From Nereocystis luetkeana (Eukaryota; Sar; Phaeophyceae; Laminariales; Laminariaceae): a stretch of DNA of 64,000 nt. The DNA is taken from contig JARUPZ010000016.1 in NCBI GenBank assembly GCA_031213475.1, positions 5,141,699 through 5,205,698 on the forward strand, in the 5' to 3' direction. The notes beneath the pieces were generated by a model. The model had not been told where the DNA came from and searched no databases. It saw only the letters and a list, made by a program, of their open reading frames with translations. Positions 55,766 to 64,000 of the stretch are shown one piece after another. The translations under genes and the position numbers were made by a program. The first letter of the stretch is position 1. The number at the start of each line of letters is the position of its first letter.

Positions 55766-55985
55766 GCGGGGGGGGGGGTGTACTCGATAGGAGAGATGTA
55801 CTCGATCTCATGCATGGCCGTAGTCGTATAACCATAGACCCTCGCATCCTTACAATGCCGGGACGGAGCATGTCGGGTTTTCACCGACCAGGCAGACATT
55901 GCTTGCACCAAGCGCGAAGCGCCGTGAGGTGTCTGGCGAGTCGCATGAAGGGTGAGGTGCATCCTACTAAGAACCGCTTTTGAGG
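55766..55985. repeat. Repeat family D, longest copy
   Basis: Starts with a poly-G tract and GTACTCGATAGGAGAGATGT, continues with CATAGACCCTCGCATCCTTA, ATGCCGGGACGGAGCATGTC and GAAGCGCCGTGAGGTGTCTG, ending near CCGCTTTTGAGGCGGACTTG. No protein-coding capacity recognised. Confidence 0.75.
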
Positions 55986-56370
55986 CGGACTTGCATATGG
56001 ACGACAGCTTCAATGAGTTGATTTAATTTCCGGTGTAGGCATTTCCAGAGACAGCAATGGGATTACTATGTAACTGCCTCTTGGGTACCTTACCTTGAAC
56101 ACTACGTGATACGATCATTCCCAATTGTGCGGAGTAAAGGTTCTGTACCTCGCACAAATTATCTAACTCGACAACCAGCTGTGGGTGACCGCCAAAAACA
56201 AAAAAACGGTACCCTGGTTGTCTAGCTCACGTAATGAGCGGCATGTTTTACAATGTCGTTGCCAACCGACGCCAAGCCAACCTATAAAAAATAGGGGGGG
56301 GAAAGATAATACGAAAGGCAGGCACTGGAGCATACAGATACGCAAAGTTACCCGGGTGGCACCATGCTAG

Positions 56371-58535
56371 TTACTGGGGTCCCAAAGAAGGGAGGGCATC
56401 ATGACGATGATGGCCATACCCAGGCTTCAGTCTGTTGGGCAGACCGCCCCCCCCCCCCCTCCCCCCCCCCCATTCCCCCTCGCCCCCCTTCCCCCCCCCC
56501 CCCTCTTCCCTGCCATTCTGAGCACGTGCGTTAGCGTCAACTGTTGTGGTCGTGGTTGCAGCCATCCTGTGCCGTTCTGCCGATGCCTCCTTCTCATCCT
56601 TATGCCATTTCCGCATGAAAACCTCCGCCCCTTCCTCGACCCGTTGGAACCATCTGCCGGCTTTCAGTACTGCCTCGCGCAACCCTTCAAGATTGATGCC
56701 AAACTCCTTGAGGTCCTCCTCAAGGTACCTCATCCACTCCCACTCCTGTCCTCCGGAGTAACCCTCACCCCCAACCATCTCCCCTAACATCACCCTCTTC
56801 GGCAGACGCTCCTCTCCCATGCGTGTCACAAAGCCCGCAAACAATAGCCTACGTCTGCGTACCGTCGTCTCAACGCTCTCAGAGTTTGTCCTGAGAAGCG
56901 CGCTAGCATAGGATGGAATGTGGTCTTCGCGCTTTCGTTTACGCCAGCCGATGCATCGGAGGAGCATCTTGTGGTGGACCTCCCGTAGCCTACCGTAATC
57001 AGTCTTGCTCGGGCTTCAAGTAACGCAACCGTAGAGCAACGTTTCGATCACCTCGGCTCTCAGCATTCGCACCTTCAGGCGTAGGCGCACACCCGGGCGG
57101 TCATAGATTTCCATCTTATACCGTCCGAAGCATGCCCATGCCCTCTGGAGTCGACGCGTTACCTCGACACTTGTGCTCGTCCAATCTGCGCTGATAGCCC
57201 CGCCCAAATACACAAACTCGATCGTTTGTTTGTACACTTGGCCGGCTGCGGTGACGGTGAACGACACGTTCCCCCCATCTTTCGTTTTCAGACTCATTAT
57301 CTCCGTCTTAGCCTCCGAGACCGTCAGGCAGAAAGCGGCACATGCAGTCACGATCACCGTCATCATCCTCTCCAGGCCGTTAGGTGATCGCGATACTACG
57401 CCCGCATCGTCAGCATACAGCATAGCCCACAGTGTCTGTTCCTTTTTATCCTTCCCCTATCGGCCGGCTTGTCCGTCCCGTGCCTCCCCCTCTTCTCTTC
57501 CTTCTTCTCCTTCTTTCGTTGGAGTTGCACCAAACTGTTGGTGATGGCTTTATCAGCGGCGAAGCGTTTCTCGGCCACACGCAGCACCGCTGTGAAAAAC
57601 ATGTTGAACAGCAATGGCGCGAGCACACACCCTTGCCTTGGGCCTTGCTTCACGTCGAACATATTTGAGCACTCGCCGTCATCCAGCCGCACGCATGCTC
57701 GCATGCCGTCGTGGAATTGGCGGATAACGGTGAACATTCTAGGTGGCACGCCAAAGCGAGCCAAGACAGTCCACAGGAGGGTTCGGTCGACGGAGTCATA
57801 GGCTTTGGTGAGGTCGACAAAGCACATGGACAGCGGAGTGTCCTTCTTCCTTGCCAATTCCTGCAAGCGTCGCACCACGGACATCATGTCGACCGTCGAC
57901 CGTTCGGGCCTAAAGCCACACTGCGCCTCTTGCAGGATGCCTTCCCGTTCGCAGTAGTCGCTGAGGCGGCGCGCGATGACTTTGAGGAGTACTTTGCCGG
58001 CATGCGCGACAAGGGAAATGCCACGATAGCTATCACACTCCGTCCTGTCTTTCTTCTTGTACAGCACCTTAATCGTTGCATCCTTCCATTCCTGCGGCAC
58101 GACCCCTCCCCTCCACACAGCGACGATGATCTCGTAGAAGCTTCCCAATGTGTCCGCCGAGTCTCCTTTGTCGGCCAGGACCTTCAGAAGTTCAGCTGGG
58201 AGATCATCAGGCCCAACCGCCTTGCGGTTCGCCATCGCCCGGATCGCGTCTTCCACCTCGTATCTAGACGGGACGTGGTTCAGCGGACTGCACGAGGGCC
58301 AGACCTTGAGCTCGTCGACGATAGTCGGGTCGAGGGTCGATGACTTGGTGTTTAGCAGCTTATGGAACCACCTTACCCATCGTTCCCGGATGAGACCGAT
58401 GTCTCGCAGTATTCTACCTTCCTCGTCCCTGATGTACTGCGAATTGAAAGTCCTCTTCCCTTCCACGTCCATCCCCTTAAGGTGCTTGTAGAACCCAAAC
58501 TGATCGCCTTCTTGGATACGCCTTTCGAGCTGTGT
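56371..58535 (-). mobile_element. L3: LINE of a second family, 5' truncated, with YADD box
   Basis: A long frame (58472-57396, continuing upstream to [18 protein letters not shown] at about 58535) encodes linker and reverse-transcriptase blocks: [94 protein letters not shown] and [19 protein letters not shown]. The catalytic [10 protein letters not shown] is in another frame (57423-57016), so at least one frameshift lies just before it. The third part (56967-56371) carries LLRCIGWRKRKREDHIPSYA and a Gly/poly-G tail. The endonuclease domain is absent. Confidence 0.9.
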
Positions 58536-59990
58536 CTACCTTGTGCGTGTAATTTGCGACAACAGGACAAATATTCGGGCCTCGTAGCCGCTGCTGGTGT
58601 GGGCCTCGTATCGGTCGCGATACATGAAGAGAGAGGAAGCTTGTAGAGAGATGGCTACGTAATAAAAACTCGTGAGCGCTCGGTTGATAATTAAGGCTAG
58701 GCGGACGAAATATTAAATGTATCATGTAACGGCAAGAAGTGCTCGAGCAGATCAATGCTCGTCGAAAAGACAGGAAGCCCAATAAAATAACTCAGATGAA
58801 ATATTGAATTTGAGCGCGATTAGCGACTGATTCTTCGAGCGCCGGTTGGAGCCTTAAAGCCAAATTTTATGTGTCAGATCAGCTATCAAGTTAATGGCTG
58901 ATTGGCGACAGACCCATTTTTCAGTACAGGTAGGATATTTCAGGGAGGGAATGGCAAAAAGTCGATGGAATTAGACGTCAACACCTTTGTTGAGAAGCAG
59001 GGGATTTGGGGATTTAACGGGGCCTTCCCCGGGATTCATCCCGCGGGCCGTGGAATCGCGGTGAATCAGCCATAACAGATTGACGAATGAGAAGTAAACA
59101 ATGACAAAGCACCATATGAAAGAGAAAATCACGGCAAATCGAATGCCGGTGTTGTTGTTGTTGTTTTTTTACGAAGTAGGAATCGCGGTATGACAACGGG
59201 ATTTTTACCGCGGGAAGTGGTCGGGATTAGTCCCGGGGAATAATTAGTGTGCTCACAGACGTTGCTGGGAATAGGGTGCAACACAACGCGGCTGTGGCGG
59301 GGTGCTCCCTCTTTCCCCCCCTCCTTTGTCTTTCCACTCGCTAGCGTACAAGCTGGGGGGGGGGGGGGGGGGGTCGTACAGCAGGGTAGCTGCGAGTACC
59401 TCTCCGCCGGTAGTCTACGAGTACGAGTGTAGAGGCTCAAATACAAACGGTCCCAGCAAGTTCAGCACGTGCTCGTCGTGTATACTTGGTGCCTGCTATT
59501 ATCCGAGGTATAGGTCGTGTATGCTGCTGTTGTATCGACAACGTACGTGCTTGTAAATGTATGCGTTGTCGTCGAGCCGTGTTGCTCTGCGCGAAGCTGG
59601 CAGGGCCAACACCTCTGGTCTCCTGCACTATGAAGCACAGATATGCAGATCTACTGATAGCACGAGTGGCACTGACGATGCATTACACACGATTTTGGCC
59701 CTATATATTCTATCCTCTACCCTCGTAGAATCTGTCCGCGTTCTTTAGTCCATGCCCGTAGTACTATCGGCTGCTACTGCCATTGATTGTACCACTACGA
59801 ACGTACTGTATTTTCGTTAGCTTTCTTACCTTCAGCAAAAGCGGTGCCGCCTGCATGTCGCCTTTCAAGCTACCTCAGCCCAGCGTCGGCTCTTTATTTT
59901 CCTCCTTCTCTTGGGACGGCCTTCGGGTCACTTGATAGGTTCACGCTTCTTTCGTGGCGTTGTGGGCGAAGGTGCTCGCGATTTTTTGAG

Positions 59991-60148
59991 AGAACGCCTC
60001 CAACGGAACGCCTCCAACATAACGCCTTGAAATTTAAGGCTGCCAACCTAACGTCTCCACCATATCGCCTCCAACAGAACGCCTCCAACATGACGCCCCC
60101 AGCGCACCCCAGCAGAACACCTCCGTGAGAACACCTCCAATTTCAACC
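59991..60148. repeat. Minisatellite of AACGCCTCCAACA-like units
   Basis: About ten imperfect 13-15 bp units (GAACGCCTCCAACGGAACGC, CAGAACGCCTCCAACATGAC, GAACACCTCC), irregularly spaced. Confidence 0.75.
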
Positions 60149-60449
60149 CTGTTGCGTTCTGTGCCATACGGTGTGGTGTGTCCGTGTCTACCGTTCGAAA
60201 CCCCCCAAGCAGGTGGTGGCGGTGGCAGCGGCCGGGATGGGCGGCGAAATCGCTGGCTCCAGTTCGGCGCCGAGCTTAAGGTGGAGCTTGAGGTACGTTC
60301 TCCCGCGCGCCATGGCGTGCGCTCCTCCCGATACAATATGTGCTGGAAGACCGCGGTTTGGCCGCTCCCTTGACTCACCGGCCCCATACATAAACTGAGT
60401 GTAATATATAGGGTAGCTGTTGCTGGGAACTCCCGCGGGTGGATAGTTG

Positions 60450-60735
60450 AACACCTCGGATAGATCATCTACAGATCATTCCCACTTGATGATCTAGATC
60501 TTTTAGGGCAGATAGATAGATCCGTGATCTGTATTATATGTAAGATCTGTATGATCTGTATGATCTAGCTCAGGTTGCCGGGTGGGGGCCGTATATCCTG
60601 TATTATCTACTTTGCACGTGTTTCCTGCGTTGGATCTGTAACTTCACAGATCCTTCACCGCATCTCATCACGGCGAGCTAGGGTCTAGATGAATAATCTG
60701 ATCTGTAGATCGTGATCTGTCTATCCGACGTGGGG
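60450..60735. mobile_element. Repeat family C, copy 5 (reverse)
   Basis: CACCTCGGATAGATCATCTA at the left, CAGGTTGCCGGGTGGGGGCC inside, GATCTGTCTATCCGACGTGG at the right. Full-length, about 285 bp. Confidence 0.75.
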
Positions 60736-61404
60736 GATAGTTGTTTTTGTCGTCAACTGTGTGCGCTGGTGGAAAGCTTTAAACTATTGAAGAAAAATCC
60801 AAGATTCTTAAAGTTGGACGGCGCGGATCTCCGGCTTCGGAGTTTCTTCGAAAACATCTCCGGCTTCGCCCAACTTGAAATTAAGGCATGCCCTATCCCC
60901 TGACTCCGGGTTCACCCAAAGTGAAGGGAGGGCAAACCTTTGCCCACGTGTTTTAAGTGGCCACAGAGGCGTCGCGCTCGTTTTTGTAAACACAGTGCGC
61001 AGGAGATGTCAACGCGTTCGAAGGCTTTTTTTATCTCGAGTGAGAGGCGGGTTGCCGTGCATGCCTCTTGAGCTGAACACGCGGGGATGTCTGGTTCGAA
61101 TGGTACCGTCACCCCCCGCCCGGGGTTTTTACCGCCTGCTTCCCCTCCCTACCTTCTCGCCGTATTTTAGGCTCTTTGTTAGACTTTTTGTGTTGACTGT
61201 GCTCTTGCGTGTTTGCGTTTCGTTGTTTTGTACCTCAAAGTATGTGTTTTTACGTACAAGACGTTCTTGTGTTTTACCCCCCTGCCACCTCTCGACTCTT
61301 CTTTCTTTTCCCTCGAAACGAACGGTGGCAACGGAACGCGCATGAACGACCGCCTGTGGCAACCCCACCACTACCAACGACGACGACAACAACAACGATA
61401 ACAA

Positions 61405-61629
61405 ATGAACGAACATGCGGGTTTCCACAAGATTACGACGCAGGCGGTGGCTTCGACGGGGGCGACGTTCGTCTCGGAGGAGCCCTCTCTGTGGAGAGAC
61501 TACGAGGGCCGGGAGAACGCGAGGGACAAGGGTGTGCTGACCCGCACCAACCGCAGCCTTCGCCTCGACCTCGACAGTCCCGCGGCGCACGGAGAAGCGG
61601 GGGAACTGGTCTACGCTCTAGACGTCCAG
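61405..61629 (+). CDS. Right-edge gene, first visible exon
   Basis: 75 codons in the frame that continues into the next exon; donor GTCCAG|GTGAGG. The 5' end is uncertain (Met at 61405, or an acceptor near 61430-61442). Confidence 0.55.
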
Positions 61630-64000
61630 GTGAGGAGGTCAATTTCATCTTCTTGGGCTTGATTCATTTTTATCCCCCGGCGGATTGATGAAAATATAGC
61701 TCACCCCCTTTAGGGCTTCTGTCCCGTTTTGAGGACAAAACCGGTCAAGCTCTTAAGTAGTTTCCCCCCCAAACGGGACTGCATTCCTGAAAGGGTTAAA
61801 GCTCACCACACTCCCCACATACCAGGCATAAAAATACGTGTCGTGTGTAAATGTAGCCCGTCGCTCCCTTTTTGCAACAGCGGACCGAGCTGCTGCTACC
61901 TCGGAGCGCGTGAGTATGGCGACCCCGACCTGATCCCGACAGGATGATGACCTTTTTTCTCATCCCCGGTGCCTCCTATTATCTTTGCTCTACTTTCGTC
62001 AGCCCCCTCCCTTTCGTATTGCCCCCCCACTACATTGTATACTTGGTATACATACTATAATATTTATATATATTATATATTTAGATTGAGTTGGCGTCGG
62101 TTGGTGACGACGCTGTAAAACACGCCCCTCACTGCGTGAGCCAGACAAACAGGGTACCGTTATTTTTGTTCTTGTTTTTTCGGCGGTCACTACAGCTGCC
62201 GGTCGAGTAAGATCATCTTTGTGTACGGAGAGAACCTTAACTCCGCACAGAGGGGATGATTGTATCACATAGTGTGTACACGTATGTAGTAAGGCACCCA
62301 CGAGGCAGTCACATAGTAAACTCACTGCTGTTTCTGGAAGTGGCCGCACCACGCTGTCATCCATATGCAAAAAAATCCGTCTCCGAAGCGGTTCCTAGGA
62401 GGAGGCAGATCACCCTTCATGCGGCTCGCCCAACACCTAACGGCGCATCGCGCTTGGTGCAAGCAATGTCTGCCTGGTTGATGATTACCCGATGTGCTCC
62501 GTCACGGCATTGTAGGGATGCGAGGGTCTATTATTCATACGACTACGGCCGTGCATGATAATGAGTGCACCCCCCCCCCCCTTCCTTTCGTATTTCATAC
62601 ATACCCGGGGTTACACACATATAACAGGCATTCCTCCCCCCCTCCCCCCAGTACGGTCAGTTGCGTGCTTCCTTTTTTTTTTTTTGCTGCTTGATTAAGA
62701 ACCCACAACATAAACTAAAAGGAATAAACCCAAAATGATAGGCACTTCTGAGTGAGTGCGCTACGTCAATCGTGCACACGCTTATCAACTGTGAACGGTA
62801 GGTGTATTTACTGAATACGTACACGTCCTAATTGTTGGCGCGAAAACGAGACACAGGTTCAAGTGCCCGTGGAGTTCCTCGGGCAGGCGGTAGCTCTGGA
62901 GGCGCTGGTGTCCCCGGCGGTGAGGGGCGAGCAGGAGGGCGGCGCAGGCCCGGCCTCTAGGGACGGTCAAGCTGAGCCGAATAACAGTAGCACTGGCAAT
63001 GGTAGTGGAAATGGCGGTGCCGGGGGGCAGGGGGCGGCGGGGGGCGGGCGAAGAAGGGGGATGGGGGGGGACTACGCCAGCCGATTGGACAACCTGTTTG
63101 CGCTCAGTAGGTGGGTGGGTTGGTGATTTAGTGGGGCGGTGGCGCTGATGCATGGGGGTTCCGTTCTTCCTTCCGCAGCGAAATCTGTAGCCCTTCTTCC
63201 TCTCGCCATGCCCGCGGCTCGAGCGAGCGTCGCGGTTTATCTCGTCTCGTTAGAGTCTCCCGTTCGAACACAGCGGCGCCCCTTGGTCGGTTGTGGCTTG
63301 CGGTTTCGCGCGATCGCAGTTTTGTTGTTTCTGCTGTGCGTGAGTGTTGGGTCGGATGACGGGCGGCTGCTGGTCGATTCTGTCCGTCCGTCCCTCCGCC
63401 TCGCCTCGAGGTTGTTTTCCCATCCCGCGGTTGTTTCGGCTGTCGCCCGATGAGGAGGCGACCTGGCCGCCCACTCAAGCGACTGGCCGCGGGATTGGCA
63501 CGGTAAAGTGTAGCGAGCCTTCGATTCCTGCTGGTGCTGATGCTGGTGCTGCTGCTGCTGCTGCTGGTGCTGGTGCTGGTGCTGCGATTTTTTGTTGTTG
63601 CCGCTGCTGCTGATCTTGCTCTTGCTGACCAGTGCTTCTCTGACACGCCCTCCTCCGTGCCTCCGCTGCTGTTTCTTCCCGTCTCTCCCTCCTACCCCCT
63701 CTTTCCTTTCCCACCAAACGAACAACAACAACGTCACCACCACCACCACCACCACCACCGCCACGCCATCACCACCATCACCCACCACCACCACCAAGGA
63801 TCGCGCCCGTGCGCCTCCCAGTCAAGCGTTGCTTCGTCCCCATGTCCGTGGTGCAGCCCATCGTCATCACCAGCAGATCCTGCCCCTCCTCTTCTTCCTC
63901 CTCCTCCTCCTCCTCCTCTTCCTCCTCCCCTACTTCCTTTTCGGGAGCCATCGGTCGATGCCTCGTCTCAATCGAGGCCCGGAATGCACACCCCTCCGCA
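61405..64000 (+). CDS. Partial gene running off the right edge (three in-frame exons)
   Basis: Exons 61405-61629, 62857-63110 and 63799 to beyond 64000 join at phases 0 and 2 with consensus sites (GTCCAG|GTGAGG, ACACAG|GTTCAA, AGTAG|GTGGGT, CCAAG|GATCGC). Encoded segments: LWRDYEGRENARDKGVLTRT, SLRLDLDSPAAHGEAG, ELVYALDVQVQVPVEFLGQA, a Gly/Asn-rich linker, DYASRLDNLFALS, IAPVRLPVKRCFVPMSVVQP and, after a Ser run, GRCLVSIEARNAHP. The alternating strand pattern suggests a beta-sandwich, perhaps a TRAPP-associated trafficking protein, but I cannot assign a family. The first Met (61405) may not be the true start: in-frame AG acceptors lie just after it (CACAAG|ATT, ACGCAG|GCG). Confidence 0.55.
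61702..61798. mobile_element. Foldback MITE family B, copy 4
   Basis: CACCCCCTTTAGGGCTTCTG at the left, CTGCATTCCTGAAAGGGTTA at the right, with the inner arm GTCCCGTTTTGAGGACAAAA. In the first intron of the right-edge gene. Confidence 0.8.
62340..62581. repeat. Repeat family D, reversed copy
   Basis: The reverse complement of the 55766 arrangement: CGAAGCGGTTCCTAGGAGGA, GGTGCAAGCAATGTCTGCCT, TAGGGATGCGAGGGTCTATT and a poly-C end. In the first intron of the right-edge gene. Confidence 0.75.
62857..63110 (+). CDS. Right-edge gene, second visible exon
   Basis: Acceptor ACACAG|GTTCAA, donor AGTAG|GTGGGT (phase 2). Two conserved-looking blocks flank a Gly/Asn/Ser linker rich in GGC codons. Confidence 0.6.
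63524..63612. repeat. (GCTGGT/GCT)n array
   Basis: Triplet array in the second visible intron of the right-edge gene. Confidence 0.85.
63735..63798. repeat. (CAC)n array at splice acceptor
   Basis: CAC triplets, with a CCGCCACGC break, run straight into the acceptor CACCAAG|GATCGC of the third visible exon. Confidence 0.85.
63799..64000 (+). CDS. Right-edge gene, third visible exon (cut by window end)
   Basis: Acceptor CACCAAG|GATCGC after a (CAC)n tract; the phase fits the preceding donor. Encodes PVRLPVKRCFVPMSVVQPIV, a TCC-repeat Ser run and GAIGRCLVSIEARNAH. Confidence 0.6.

Larger units (their letters stand above)
53237..61404. other. Region between the fibrillin gene and the right-edge gene
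   Basis: Contains the candidate exon at 53679, two 65-bp direct repeats, a degenerate tandem repeat, an A-rich stretch at 55330-55760, repeat D, the L3 LINE, the AACGCCTCC minisatellite and repeat C copy 5. From 58540 to 59990 and from 60740 to 61404 I see no gene. Confidence 0.5.

Noticed and set aside
1-64000. CRISPR arrays, phage or bacterial operons
   Set aside because: No regularly spaced identical repeats with unique spacers, and coding sequence is intron-split throughout.

Overview
The window looks like nuclear DNA of a multicellular brown alga (Phaeophyceae, stramenopile). I infer this from four things: genes split into many short exons by introns averaging about 1.5 kb, poly-G/poly-C tracts and triplet arrays throughout, several families of short inverted-repeat elements and degenerate non-LTR retrotransposons, and a bipartite stramenopile-type plastid-targeting leader (signal peptide followed by an A-F-V-P cleavage motif) in one gene. 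There is no sign of operons, phage or CRISPR.

Three complete genes can be assembled, all on the minus strand. (1) 31543 to 3202: an 18-exon gene for the regulatory subunit 3 of protein phosphatase 4 (PP4R3/SMEK family), 1126 residues, open in frame across all 17 junctions. (2) 42215 to 38576: a 3-exon gene for a 157-residue protein with a mitochondrial-type presequence; family not recognised. (3) 53236 to 45123: a 7-exon gene for a plastid lipid-associated protein (PAP/fibrillin), 329 residues. On the plus strand, a partial gene with three in-frame exons runs off the right edge (61405 to 64000), and a candidate first exon lies at 53679-53931, divergent from the fibrillin gene.

Layout: 1-3201 is 3' flank with repeats; 3202-31543 is the PP4R3 gene, whose introns hold most of the MITE-like elements; 31544-38575 is intergenic and repeat-rich; 38576-42215 is the mitochondrial-type gene; 42216-45122 holds nested repeats; 45123-53236 is the fibrillin gene, with two copies of one LINE family inserted tail to tail around exons 4 and 5; 53237-61400 holds the candidate exon, minisatellites and a second LINE family; 61405-64000 is the partial plus-strand gene.

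The most striking non-genic signals are: a palindromic 9-mer, TACCWGGTA, present about 26 times where about 0.5 is expected; four near-palindromic foldback elements of about 95 bp; a tandem duplication of PP4R3 exon 5 that left a ghost exon without an acceptor; a GC-AG intron; and a LINE tail that appears to provide the pyrimidine tract of PP4R3 exon 12. All exon boundaries were read by eye from splice consensus, reading frame and family similarity; none has been checked against transcripts.
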